Shown here piece after piece: positions 1 to 7,687 of a stretch of DNA of 33,843 nt. The stretch lies in contig NZ_CADIJW010000056.1 in assembly GCF_902859745.1 (NCBI RefSeq), positions 1-33,843 on the forward strand. The letters are read 5' to 3'. The translations under genes were made by a program, and so were the position numbers. Source of the stretch: Achromobacter dolens. GTDB lineage: Bacteria > Pseudomonadota > Gammaproteobacteria > Burkholderiales > Burkholderiaceae_B. A model generated the notes under the pieces. It searched no databases. It saw nothing but the letters and a program-made list of their open reading frames with translations, and had not been told where the DNA came from. How positions within the stretch are numbered: the stretch's first letter is position 1; the number at the start of each line of letters is the position of its first letter.

Positions 1-374
1 CGCCTGCCCCGGCAGCGCCCGCCACGCCCGCCCCGGCCGCGCCCGCCGCCCAATCGGCCGCGCAGTCGGTGTTCAAGCCGCTGGCCGGCGCCGCATCGGG
101 CGCCGGCACCGATATCGACCTGATCATGGACGTGCCCGTCCAACTGACGGTCGAGCTGGGCCGCACCCGCCTGACCATCAAGAACCTGCTGCAACTGGGC
201 CAAGGCTCGGTGGTCGAGCTGGACGGCCTGGCCGGCGAGCCGATGGACATCTTCGTCAACGGCTACCTGATCGCCCAGGGCGAAGTGGTGGTGGTGGAAG
301 ACAAGTACGGCATCCGCCTGACCGATATCATCACCCCGTCCGAACGCATCAACCGCCTCAACAACCGCCGTTGA
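1..374 (+). CDS. fliN: FliN, flagellar motor switch (C-ring) protein, 5'-truncated
   Basis: Only the C-terminal part is in the window; the frame is open from base 3 and ends at TGA 372-374. An Ala/Pro-rich stretch is followed by a SpoA-type domain, with the family's hallmark segments DVPVQLTVELG, LLQLGQGSVVELDG, EPMDIFVNG and EVVVVEDKYGIRLTDI. FliN lies at the base of the cytoplasmic C-ring, where it binds FliM, the export ATPase regulator FliH and phospho-CheY. The true start lies upstream, so the GTG at 69 is internal. Only 13 bases separate it from fliO, which indicates one operon fliN-O-P-Q-R. The SpoA pattern plus the fliO neighbour makes FliN much more likely than FliM or a type III secretion SctQ paralogue. 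Confidence 0.95.
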   Translation, partial: PAPAAPATPAPAAPAAQSAAQSVFKPLAGAASGAGTDIDLIMDVPVQLTVELGRTRLTIKNLLQLGQGSVVELDGLAGEPMDIFVNGYLIAQGEVVVVEDKYGIRLTDIITPSERINRLNNRR

Positions 375-387
375 AGCCACGCCCGTG

Positions 388-711
388 ATGAACGATTCCG
401 CCCTGCTGCGCGTCATCATCGGCCTGGTGCTGGTGCTGGCGGCCATCCTGGCCGCGGCCTGGCTGGCGCGCCGCGCCGGCCTGACGCAGCGCGGCGGCGG
501 TAACCTGCTCAAGCAGGTCGCCAGCCTGCCGATCGGCGCGCGGCAGAGCATCGTCGTCGTCGAGATCGAGAACACCTGGGTGGTCGTGGGCGTCAGCCCC
601 GGCCAGCTCAACACCCTGCATACCCTGCCCGCCGGCGAACTGCCGCAAGCCGCGACCTTGCCCGCCGCCGCCTTCGCGGCCAAGCTGGGCCAGGCGCTCA
701 AGCGCCGCTAG
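388..711 (+). CDS. fliO: FliO, flagellar export gate assembly protein
   Basis: A small protein of 107 residues if started at ATG 388; an in-frame GTG lies directly before it at 385. There is one hydrophobic segment near the N-terminus (about residues 4-27, [20 protein letters not shown]), followed by basic residues and a short cytoplasmic domain containing the FliO-like run [14 protein letters not shown]. FliO is a single-pass inner-membrane protein that helps assemble the FliP pentamer and is itself absent from the finished gate. It is poorly conserved in sequence, so the identification rests on size, topology, the [11 protein letters not shown] motif and its position between fliN and fliP. 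Confidence 0.9.
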   Translation: MNDSALLRVIIGLVLVLAAILAAAWLARRAGLTQRGGGNLLKQVASLPIGARQSIVVVEIENTWVVVGVSPGQLNTLHTLPAGELPQAATLPAAAFAAKLGQALKRR

Positions 712-733
712 CCGGCGCGCGCATTTCCACACC

Positions 734-1516
734 ATGAGCTTGCCCAACTCCCCTCGCGCCCGCCGCGGTGCGCTCCCCCTGCTGGGCGCCGCCGCCCTGC
801 TGGGCCTGGCCCTGTTCCCCGCCGGCGTGGTGGCGCAGGCGACCCTGCCGGCCCTGACCGCGACGCCGGGCCCGGGCGGTTCCGAAACCTATTCGCTCAG
901 CATGCAGACGCTGCTGCTGATGACGTCGCTGTCGTTCCTGCCGGCGGCGCTGCTGATGATGACCGGCTTCACCCGCATCATCATCGTGCTGGGCCTGCTG
1001 CGCAGCGCCATGGGCACCGCGATGTCGCCGCCCAACCATGTTCTGATCGGGCTGGCGCTGTTCCTGACCTTCTACACAATGTCGCCGGTGTTCGACAAGA
1101 TCTACACCGACGCCTACAAACCGCTGTCCGAGGGCTCGATCCAGTTCGAGGCCGCGGTCGAGCGCGCCGCCGGCCCGCTGCGCACCTTCATGCTGCACCA
1201 GACCCGCGAGAACGACCTGGCGCTGTTCGCCAACCTGGCCAAGCAGCCGGCGCTGGAGGATCCGTCGCAGGTGCCGCTGCGCATCCTGGTGCCGGCATTC
1301 ATCACCAGCGAGCTCAAGACCGCGTTCCAGATCGGCTTCACCATCTTCATCCCGTTCCTCATCATCGACCTGGTGGTCGCCAGCGTGCTGATGGCCCTGG
1401 GCATGATGATGGTGCCGCCCGTGACCGTGGCGCTGCCGTTCAAGCTGATGCTGTTCGTGCTGGCCGACGGCTGGAACCTGCTGATGGGCTCGCTGGCCCA
1501 GAGCTTCTATCAATAG
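734..1516 (+). CDS. fliP: FliP, flagellar type III export gate subunit
   Basis: This 260-residue protein has a probable cleavable signal peptide (about residues 1-34, ending near VVA-QA), as is usual for FliP. Hydrophobic segments follow at about 53-82, 97-117, 198-225 and 233-255. Family signatures seen include [34 protein letters not shown] and [17 protein letters not shown]. FliP forms the ring-like core of the export gate with FliQ and FliR in the inner membrane. Length is close to the usual 245-260. It starts 22 bases after fliO and ends 9 bases before fliQ, consistent with co-transcription and coupled translation. Confidence 0.98.
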   Translation: MSLPNSPRARRGALPLLGAAALLGLALFPAGVVAQATLPALTATPGPGGSETYSLSMQTLLLMTSLSFLPAALLMMTGFTRIIIVLGLLRSAMGTAMSPPNHVLIGLALFLTFYTMSPVFDKIYTDAYKPLSEGSIQFEAAVERAAGPLRTFMLHQTRENDLALFANLAKQPALEDPSQVPLRILVPAFITSELKTAFQIGFTIFIPFLIIDLVVASVLMALGMMMVPPVTVALPFKLMLFVLADGWNLLMGSLAQSFYQ

Positions 1517-1525
1517 GGAATCGCC

Positions 1526-1795
1526 ATGACCGCCGAAACCGTCATGACCATGACCTACCAGGCGATGAAAGTCGCGCTGGCGATGGCCGGCCCGCTGCTG
1601 ATCATCACCCTGATCGTGGGCCTGGTGATCAGCATCTTCCAGGCCGCCACGCAGATCAACGAAATGACGTTGTCGTTCATCCCCAAGCTGCTGGCCATGT
1701 GCGGCGTGCTGGTGCTGCTGGGCCCCTGGCTGATCGGCATCATGGTCGACTACATCCGCCAGCTCATCGGCCAGATCCCCGGCCTGGTGTCGTAG
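1526..1795 (+). CDS. fliQ: FliQ, flagellar type III export gate subunit
   Basis: This 89-residue protein matches the family length and has the two-helix hairpin typical of FliQ: a hydrophobic segment at about 16-40 (LAMAGPLLIITLIVGLVISI) and another at about 53-75. The conserved loop FQAATQINEMTLSFIPK lies between them. FliQ packs around the FliPR core of the export gate in the inner membrane. The start ATG is preceded by AGGGAA a few bases upstream. Paralogous type III secretion SctS proteins share the fold, but the surrounding fli operon settles the assignment. Confidence 0.98.
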   Translation: MTAETVMTMTYQAMKVALAMAGPLLIITLIVGLVISIFQAATQINEMTLSFIPKLLAMCGVLVLLGPWLIGIMVDYIRQLIGQIPGLVS

Positions 1796-1826
1796 CGGCA
1801 CGCCGCCGGCCCCGGGACGCGTCGCC

Positions 1827-2615
1827 ATGTTCTCCTTCACCATCGAGCAGCTCAATGGCTGGATCGGCCAGTTCCTCTGGCCGTTCGTGCGCATCCTGGC
1901 GCTGGTGGGCACCGCTCCCCTCTTCTCCGAATCGATCATCCCGGTCAAGGTCAAGATCGGCCTGGCCTTCGTGCTGGCGGTCGCCGTCAGCCCGGCGCTC
2001 GACCCCGCGCCACCCATCGCGCCGGGCTCGTTCGCCGGCCTCTGGATGGTGATGCAGCAAGTGCTGATCGGCATCGCCATGGGCTTTTCCATGCGCCTGG
2101 TGTTCGCGGCGGTGCAGACCGCCGGCGAATTCGTCGGCCTGCAGATGGGCCTGTCGTTCGCCTCGTTCTTCGATCCCAGCACCGGCGCCAACACGGCGGT
2201 GCTGTCGCGCCTGTTCAACATCGTGGCGATGCTGACGTTCCTGGCCCTGGACGGACACCTGCTGGTGCTGGCGGCCCTGGTGCGCTCGTTCGACACCCTG
2301 CCGGTGGCGGCGATCCAGTTGCACCAGAACGGCTGGGGCGTGGTGGTGGAATGGGGCAAGACCGTGTTCGTGTCGGGCCTGCTGCTGGCCCTGCCGCTGA
2401 TCTGCGCGCTGCTGACCATCAACCTGGCCATGGGCATCCTGAACCGCGCCGCTCCACAACTGTCGGTGTTCTCGGTGGGTTTTCCGGTCAGCCTGATCGT
2501 GGGCGTGGTGCTGCTGACCGTGGTGCTGCCCAATTCCGGCCCGTTCCTGGAATCGCTGTTCGAATCCGGCCTGTCGGCGATGAGCCGCGTGACGGACGCG
2601 CTGGCGGGCAGATAG
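1827..2615 (+). CDS. fliR: FliR, flagellar type III export gate subunit
   Basis: This 262-residue protein has about six hydrophobic segments and FliR signatures such as WPFVRILALVGTAPLFSE, SMRLVFAAVQTAGEFVGLQMG and PLICALLTINLAMGILNRAAP. It is the single-copy subunit that closes the FliP5Q4R1 gate; its length equals the E. coli protein (261). The gene begins 31 bases after fliQ and is the last of the operon: a strong inverted repeat lies about 40 bases beyond its stop, and the next gene is on the opposite strand. Confidence 0.98.
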   Translation: MFSFTIEQLNGWIGQFLWPFVRILALVGTAPLFSESIIPVKVKIGLAFVLAVAVSPALDPAPPIAPGSFAGLWMVMQQVLIGIAMGFSMRLVFAAVQTAGEFVGLQMGLSFASFFDPSTGANTAVLSRLFNIVAMLTFLALDGHLLVLAALVRSFDTLPVAAIQLHQNGWGVVVEWGKTVFVSGLLLALPLICALLTINLAMGILNRAAPQLSVFSVGFPVSLIVGVVLLTVVLPNSGPFLESLFESGLSAMSRVTDALAGR

Positions 2616-2656
2616 CGCCACGACCGACGCCGCCGGCTTTGCCACGCGCAACGCGC

Positions 2657-2692
2657 CATGAAAAAGCCGGCCTTCGGGCCGGCTTTTTCATG
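2657..2692. terminator. Bidirectional intrinsic terminator between fliR and aer
   Basis: A perfect 16-bp inverted repeat flanks a TTCG tetraloop (loop 2673-2676). The GC core GCCGGCC/GGCCGGC is framed by A5 on the left and T5 on the right, so RNA from either strand forms a GC-rich hairpin followed by a U tract. It sits between the convergent fliR and aer genes and should terminate both. Confidence 0.93.
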
Positions 2693-2706
2693 CGTCTTTC
2701 GCAGAC

Positions 2707-4302
2707 CTACTGCTGTCCGGTCAGGCGGAACACCCGGATGGTCTCGCGCAAGGTGCCCGACTGGTTGCCCAACTGCAGCACGGCGCCGCCCAGCTCCTGC
2801 ACCAGCGCGGTGTTCTGCACCGTCATCACGTCCATCTGCGATACCGCGCTATCAACCTGCTCGATGCCGCTGGACTGTTCCTGGGACGCCTGCGAGATCT
2901 CGCCGATGATGTCGGTGACGCGATGCACCGCCGCCACGATCTCTTCCATCGTCGCGCCGGCCTGCTCGGCCTGGGCCGAGCCTTCGGTCACGCGCTCGAC
3001 CGAATCCTCGATCAGGCCCTTGATCTCCTTGGCGGCCTGGGCGCTCTTTTGCGCCAGGCTGCGCACTTCGCCGGCCACCACCGCGAAGCCCTTGCCGGAC
3101 TCGCCGGCGCGGGCCGCTTCGACCGCCGCGTTCAGCGCCAGGATGTTGGTCTGAAAGGCAATGCCCTCGATGATGCTGACGATGTCGACGATCTTGCGCG
3201 AGCTGTCGGAAATGCCATGCATGGTGCTGACCACCTGGCCCACCGCGACACCGCCGCGACGCGCCACGTCCATGCTGCTGGCCGCGAGCTGGTTGGCCTG
3301 GCGGGCGTTGTCGGCGTTCTGGCGCACGGTCGAGGTCAACTGCTCCATGCTCGCCGCGGTCTGCTGCAACGAGGCGGCCTGCCCCTCGGTGCGTCCGGCC
3401 AGTTCCTGGTTGCCGCGGGCAATGTGCACCGCGGCCTGAGTCGTGCCCTCGATGCCGCGGTACACGTCCTGCGCGATGCCGATCAAACTCTTGCGCATGA
3501 CCTCGAGCGAGAACTTCAGGCTGCCGATCTCGTCATCGGAGTCGGCCACGATCTGGGTGGTCAGGTTGCCGGCGGCGACCTGGCGCGCCATGTTGGCGGC
3601 GTCGACCATCGGATCCAGCAGCGAACGGCTCAGGCTCCAGCCCAGGCCGAAGATTCCGGCCACGCCCAACGCCAGCAGGCCACAGGCCAAGCCGGCGCCA
3701 GCGGCATCCAGCGAGGCCCAGTTGGCGTTCAGGCCATAGGCGCCGGCCGCCACGACGATGCCCGACGACAGCAGCGCGTGCCGGAACATGCGGCTGCGCA
3801 CGTTGCGCTTGAACGGGAAGGCCAGCAAGTCCAGGCTGCGGCGCCAGCCGGCGCGCACCGGCCGGCCGCGCACGATGCGCACGCCGCGGGCGCGGCCTTC
3901 GCGGATACGTTCGTACAGCGCCTCGGCCATCTCGATCTGTTCGTCGCTCGGCCGCACGCGCACCGACGAATACGCCACCACTTCGCCGTTCTCGACGATC
4001 GGCGTGGCATTGGCGAGCACCCAGTAGTAGCCGCCGTCCTTGCGGCGGTTCTTGACCAGGCCGAGCCAGGACTCGCCGGCTTCGAGCGTCTGCCACAGGT
4101 CGGCATAGGCTTCCGGCGGCATGTCGGGATGGCGCACGATGTTGTGCGCCTTGCCGATCAGTTCCTCGCGGGAGAATCCGCTGACTTCGATAAATGCCGG
4201 ATTCGCGTAGAGGATGCGGCCCTTGGTATCGGTACGCGAGATCAGGTATTGATCCTCTCGCAGCTTGGTTTCCACGTCATTGACAGGAAGGTTTACGCGC
4301 AC
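2707..4302 (-). CDS. aer: Aer-type aerotaxis/energy receptor (PAS-HAMP-MCP)
   Basis: A 531-residue receptor. Residues about 1-120 form a PAS domain with the Aer-like opening NLPV...[15 protein letters not shown]57, H58, D60, W70 and W79 fall at the positions linked to FAD binding in E. coli Aer. A hydrophobic hairpin spans about 175-223, then a HAMP-like region, and the signalling coiled coil carries the tip [19 protein letters not shown]. There is no large periplasmic domain, so sensing is probably cytoplasmic, through bound flavin (family inference). The start is GTG at 4302, supported by GGAG at 4310-4313 with a 7-base spacer. It stands alone on the minus strand with a sigma-28-type promoter about 165 bases upstream. 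A PAS-MCP with another ligand is possible, but the conserved flavin-pocket residues favour Aer. Confidence 0.93.
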   Translation of the reverse strand: MRVNLPVNDVETKLREDQYLISRTDTKGRILYANPAFIEVSGFSREELIGKAHNIVRHPDMPPEAYADLWQTLEAGESWLGLVKNRRKDGGYYWVLANATPIVENGEVVAYSSVRVRPSDEQIEMAEALYERIREGRARGVRIVRGRPVRAGWRRSLDLLAFPFKRNVRSRMFRHALLSSGIVVAAGAYGLNANWASLDAAGAGLACGLLALGVAGIFGLGWSLSRSLLDPMVDAANMARQVAAGNLTTQIVADSDDEIGSLKFSLEVMRKSLIGIAQDVYRGIEGTTQAAVHIARGNQELAGRTEGQAASLQQTAASMEQLTSTVRQNADNARQANQLAASSMDVARRGGVAVGQVVSTMHGISDSSRKIVDIVSIIEGIAFQTNILALNAAVEAARAGESGKGFAVVAGEVRSLAQKSAQAAKEIKGLIEDSVERVTEGSAQAEQAGATMEEIVAAVHRVTDIIGEISQASQEQSSGIEQVDSAVSQMDVMTVQNTALVQELGGAVLQLGNQSGTLRETIRVFRLTGQQ

Positions 4303-4466
4303 AGCTTGTCTCCGGTTGCATCATGGTGCAGCGAACGATCCGCGAAGGTCGACCCGGACCGGGTGCCCCGCCGCACCGTGTCCGCGCCGTGCCCCGGGGG
4401 CTGCGCATGCCGATGCGCGGCGCGACCTGGGCCGGTTCACTGCCCTTGTCCTGGGCGTTATGACCA

Positions 4467-4493
4467 TGAACGGCAATATTTTCGAAAACTTAA
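4467..4493 (-). promoter_or_regulatory. Sigma-28 (FliA)-type promoter for aer
   Basis: Reading the minus strand: TTAAGTTT (4493-4486), an 11-base spacer, then GCCGTTCA (4474-4467). The enterobacterial FliA consensus is TAAAGTTT-N11-GCCGATAA; this site matches 7 of 8 and 6 of 8 positions at exact spacing. The predicted transcript has a leader of about 160 bases before the GTG start of aer. The match is by eye; start-site mapping would confirm it. Confidence 0.75.
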
Positions 4494-4530
4494 GCTGTTC
4501 ATGACAAAAATCAGACCCACATAAGACATT

Positions 4531-4614
4531 CGACCCGGCGGCCGCGAACGGGCGCCGGGTCGGCGGAAGCCGCGGCCAACAGGCCGGGCTTCGCATTGCG
4601 GGGCTCGCGCCCCG
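4531..4614 (-). terminator. Two stem-loops after the membrane MCP, possible terminators
   Basis: The first after the stop codon is CGGGGC/GCCCCG around a four-base loop (4599-4614). The second is a perfect 10-bp repeat CGACCCGGCG/CGCCGGGTCG (4531-4540 with 4553-4562). Neither has a long T tract; the second is followed on the minus strand by AATGTCTTATG. They may be weak terminators or 3'-end stabilisers separating the MCP from aer. Confidence 0.45.
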
Positions 4615-4618
4615 ATGA

Positions 4619-6235
4619 TCAGTCCTGCGTCAGCGTCGGCGCCTGGTAGCCGCCCAGTTGCTGGGCCGGCACTTCAATCACTTCGCCCGCGTTGATCTTG
4701 AACACGGCCACCGCCTCGGCCAGCCGATGCGCCTGTTCCTGCAGCGAGCCGGCCGCGGCCGCCGCTTCCTCCACCAGCGCCGCGTTCTGTTGCGTCACCT
4801 CGTCCATCTGCGAAACCGCGCGGTTCACCTGGTCGATGCCGCTGGACTGCTCCTCGGACGCCGCCGAGATCTCGCCCATGATGTCCGTCACGCGCTTGAC
4901 CGACGCCACGATCTCCTGCATCGTCGCGCCCGCCCGTTCGACCTGCTGCGAACCCGCGCCAACCTTGCTCACCGAGTCCTCGATCAGGCCCTTGATTTCC
5001 TTGGCCGCCTGCGCGCTGCGCTGCGCCAGCGAGCGCACTTCGCCCGCCACCACCGCGAAGCCCTTGCCCTGCTCGCCGGCACGGGCCGCTTCCACCGCCG
5101 CGTTCAGCGCCAGGATGTTGGTCTGGAAGGCGATGCCGTCGATCACCGACACGATCTCGGAGATCTTGCGCGAGCTGGCCGAGATGCCCTGCATCGTGTT
5201 GACCACTTCGGCCACCGCCGAACCGCCGCGCTCGGCCACGTCCGACGCGCTGGCCGCCAACTGGTTGGCCTGGCGCGCGTTGTCGGCGTTCTGCTTGACC
5301 GTCGAGGCCAACTGCTCCATCGAGGCCGCGGTCTCTTCCAGCGAGGCCGCCTGCTGTTCGGTGCGGCTGGACAGGTCGGTGTTGCCGGCCGAGATCTCGC
5401 GCGAGCCGACGTTGATCTCGTCAACGCCACGGCGCACCGTGGCCACCGTGCGCGTCAGGCTCTCCTGCATGCGCTTGACGGCGCCGAACATCTGGCCGAT
5501 CTCGTTGGTGCTGCGCACATCGATGCGGCCGGTGAAATCGCCGCCGGCAATCTTCTCGAAATGATCACCCGCCTCGTGCAAGGGGCGCAGCACCGTGCGA
5601 TTGATGAAGATCCAACAGCCGATCGCCAGCAGCGCCGCGATAACGAGCAGCGCGATCGTGACACTGCGCGAGATGTTGTGGTCCACCTGGGCTTGCGCCG
5701 CCAACTCATCGGTGCGCTTGTCGACGAAGTCCAGGTACTTTTCGACGGCTTCGCGGAACTTGGTGTTGACGTTGCTGGCGGCGTCGTTGAGATTCAGGTA
5801 ATCCTGGATCGCCATGTTCGCCAGGGCCTTGGCCTGGCCCTTGAGCACTGCGTCGTATTCCTTGAGCGCGACGTCGACCGCCTGCCCCAGGGCTTCCGTG
5901 CCCGGCAACTGGGGCGCCTTGCGGAACTCGTCCATCATCTTGAAGGCATCCTGCATCAGGCCTTCGGAACGCTTGGCCTGGGCGGTCGCCTGTTCGGTCT
6001 TGCCCTGCTGCATGTCCATCAACGAGGTGGACAACAGCAGGCGCGCGCGCAGGAAGACGGTATAGGCACGAGTCAGCGGCACCGCCTGGTCGGTGTAGGC
6101 CGCGTTGATCTGGTCCAGCTTGTCATTGCTGGAATTCAATCCCATCCAGGCCACGCCATTGGATGCGAACATGGCACCCGTGAAGAGCAACAGCACCAGG
6201 ATGATGCAGGTGCGAACTTTCAAATTGACAAGCAT
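4619..6235 (-). CDS. Membrane methyl-accepting chemotaxis protein (4-helix-bundle sensor)
   Basis: A 538-residue transmembrane chemoreceptor. TM1 covers about residues 8-30, followed by a mostly helical periplasmic sensor (about 31-190) resembling the four-helix-bundle family. TM2 is at about 191-211 and the HAMP domain at about 212-265. The signalling coiled coil has the conserved tip [19 protein letters not shown]. Methylation-helix signatures such as [14 protein letters not shown] and [25 protein letters not shown] are present. The C-terminus ends TLTQD, with no NWETF-type CheR/CheB docking pentapeptide. The ligand cannot be read from the sequence. The C-terminal half is nearly identical at DNA level to the MCP at 30148-31854. 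Start is ATG 6235; no clear sigma-28 site was found upstream. Confidence 0.95.
   Translation of the reverse strand: MLVNLKVRTCIILVLLLFTGAMFASNGVAWMGLNSSNDKLDQINAAYTDQAVPLTRAYTVFLRARLLLSTSLMDMQQGKTEQATAQAKRSEGLMQDAFKMMDEFRKAPQLPGTEALGQAVDVALKEYDAVLKGQAKALANMAIQDYLNLNDAASNVNTKFREAVEKYLDFVDKRTDELAAQAQVDHNISRSVTIALLVIAALLAIGCWIFINRTVLRPLHEAGDHFEKIAGGDFTGRIDVRSTNEIGQMFGAVKRMQESLTRTVATVRRGVDEINVGSREISAGNTDLSSRTEQQAASLEETAASMEQLASTVKQNADNARQANQLAASASDVAERGGSAVAEVVNTMQGISASSRKISEIVSVIDGIAFQTNILALNAAVEAARAGEQGKGFAVVAGEVRSLAQRSAQAAKEIKGLIEDSVSKVGAGSQQVERAGATMQEIVASVKRVTDIMGEISAASEEQSSGIDQVNRAVSQMDEVTQQNAALVEEAAAAAGSLQEQAHRLAEAVAVFKINAGEVIEVPAQQLGGYQAPTLTQD
4662..5510 (-). repeat. Direct repeat copy 1: MCP HAMP/signalling region
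   Basis: This stretch matches 30227-31075 in the same orientation at a constant offset of 25,565 bases, without visible gaps. Long runs are identical: 4860-4939 (80 bases), 4969-5056 (88 bases) and 5097-5173 (77 bases). Differences are scattered single bases. It encodes the conserved HAMP end and the MCP signalling domain; the sensor halves of the two genes are unrelated. Confidence 0.9.
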
Positions 6236-6291
6236 GAAATATCCGAGCGTTAAGCGTGTGAAACGACAAAATTCCTACCCTGTACGCACAC

Positions 6292-6325
6292 ACGGACGCT
6301 CCGGCATACCACCGGAAGCGTCCGT
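6292..6325 (-). terminator. Stem-loop between flgL and the MCP, possible terminator
   Basis: An imperfect inverted repeat, ACGGACGC-TCCGG (6292-6304) with CCGGAAGCGTCCGT (6312-6325), has one bulged base and a 7-base loop. It lies about 55 bases beyond the flgL stop, in the right place to end the flgKL transcript. There is no T tract on the minus strand, so intrinsic termination would be weak. Confidence 0.45.
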
Positions 6326-6379
6326 AAGGGCGCAACATGCCGAGCCCGCCATCGCGGCACGGCCTATGGACTCACCGCA

Positions 6380-7639
6380 TTATTTGCGGCTGAAAAGACT
6401 CGACCCCTGGATCGTCATGAAGGCCGCCGACGCCGCCTGCAAAGCCACCTGCCGCAAGGCCAACTGGCTGGCGCCCGAGTAGTAGTCGAGGTCTTCGAGG
6501 TCGGACAGCGACTTCGAGTACGACAGGCCCTTCTGCGTACCGGTGGCGTCCAACGCCTCCAGTTCGTTCATGCGAGCGCCGACGGACGCGGCCACGGTCT
6601 GCACGTTGTCGTAGTTGGTCGACAGCTTCTTGTTCGCGGTGGCCAGCTCGTTGTTCAGCTTGGCCAGCGCCACGGGGTCGCCGGCGATCGGCGAGTCCAG
6701 CGTCTTGATAAGGCTGTCCAGGGTGTTGAATATGTCGACGTCGGCGGACTGCACGCTTTGCACGTCGATCACGTCGCCGTTCTGCGGCGTTCCCTTGACC
6801 ACGACCGAGACACCGCCGAAGTCGATCGATGCATCCGGCGTGTACGCGGTCGGGGCGGCCGGCGGCGCGGGCGTGGTAACCGGCGGCACCGGCGGATTGG
6901 CGTTGGGATCGGTCGTGATGACGCGATAGCCCATGTTGCCCGTGGCCGGATCCGACTCGAACTGCAGGCTGAAATTCTTGCCGATGTTGGGGCTGCCCGG
7001 CGTCACCGACACGGTGCTGAACTGCGCGGTGCCCGTGTTGTGCGCGGCGGCCGTGCTGACGTAGGCCTGCGAACCCGGATTGGCGCGATTGAAGATGTCG
7101 CTGCCGATGTCGCTGGTGGACATCTGGCGCGACTGGTCGACCTGCACCGTGCGCTCGCCGGTGGCGCCGCTGTAGACGATCTTGCCAGTGGCGTCCTGGG
7201 CGTAGGGGATGACGCCGCCCTGGTAGCCGGAGAACAGGTACTGGCCATTGCCATCGGTGCTGTTGGCCAGGCCCAGCAATGCGTCGCGGGCATTTTTCAG
7301 CGCGGTGGACAAGGCCTGGCGATCGCTGTCGGCGAAGGTGCCGTTACCGGCCTGCACCACGCGGGTGCGCACGTCGGCCAGCGCCGTCGTGATCGAATCC
7401 AGGACGTTGTTTTCCTGGGACAGGTTGGTCTTGGCGGTGTTGCGGTTGAGCTGGTAAGTCGCGTTCATGCTCTGCGTCTGCGCCACGTTGATCGACAACG
7501 AGGCGGCCAGCGGATCATCCGCCGGCGTCAGGAACTTCTTGCCGCTGCCGACCTGTTCGACCAGGCGGTTCATGTCGGATTCCTGAGCGAGGACGCCCTT
7601 GAGTCCGTTCGAGTACATCATGGAGGTGCTCAGGCGCAT
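6380..7639 (-). CDS. flgL: FlgL, hook-filament junction protein (HAP3)
   Basis: This 419-residue protein has the FlgL/flagellin-type N-terminus (MRLSTSMMYSNGLKGVLAQ) with segments such as KKFLTPADDPLAAS. Its helical C-terminus (residues about 340-419) ends in FMTIQGSSLFSRK, forming the D0/D1 coiled coils. It is secreted through the flagellar export system and joins FlgK to the filament. It is longer than the E. coli protein (317) because of an enlarged middle region, which includes a Pro-rich segment at about residues 245-265. It starts 48 bases downstream of flgK, so the two form one operon, probably read from the sigma-28-type promoter before flgK. Flagellin is the alternative, but the position after flgK and the AQESDMNRLVEQVGSGK region favour FlgL. 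Confidence 0.96.
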   Translation of the reverse strand: MRLSTSMMYSNGLKGVLAQESDMNRLVEQVGSGKKFLTPADDPLAASLSINVAQTQSMNATYQLNRNTAKTNLSQENNVLDSITTALADVRTRVVQAGNGTFADSDRQALSTALKNARDALLGLANSTDGNGQYLFSGYQGGVIPYAQDATGKIVYSGATGERTVQVDQSRQMSTSDIGSDIFNRANPGSQAYVSTAAAHNTGTAQFSTVSVTPGSPNIGKNFSLQFESDPATGNMGYRVITTDPNANPPVPPVTTPAPPAAPTAYTPDASIDFGGVSVVVKGTPQNGDVIDVQSVQSADVDIFNTLDSLIKTLDSPIAGDPVALAKLNNELATANKKLSTNYDNVQTVAASVGARMNELEALDATGTQKGLSYSKSLSDLEDLDYYSGASQLALRQVALQAASAAFMTIQGSSLFSRK

Positions 7640-7687
7640 GGGGATACTCCGAATTTGTCTTGATGGGTCACGATGTCAACGATCCGA

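Larger units (their letters stand above)
4303..4618. other. 316-base gap between the membrane MCP and aer
   Basis: I see no convincing gene here. The gap holds the sigma-28-type promoter of aer at 4467-4493 and two inverted repeats just after the MCP stop codon (4531-4562 and 4599-4614). An open frame of 91 codons on the minus strand (4321-4596) has no recognisable family features and overlaps the promoter, so I treat it as chance. Confidence 0.6.

Noticed and set aside
698-2659. A 653-codon open frame antisense to fliO-fliR
   Set aside because: Its translation is rich in His, Gln, Arg and Asp repeats, as expected from a GC-rich antisense frame, and the plus strand is fully explained by fliP, fliQ and fliR.
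4321-4596. A 91-codon minus-strand open frame between the MCP and aer
   Set aside because: No recognisable domain or ribosome-binding site was seen, and it overlaps the sigma-28-type promoter of aer.
6236-6300. Possible sigma-28 promoter before the MCP at 4619-6235
   Set aside because: The best candidates match only about half of the -35 and -10 positions; nothing comparable to the aer, flgK or flgM sites was found.
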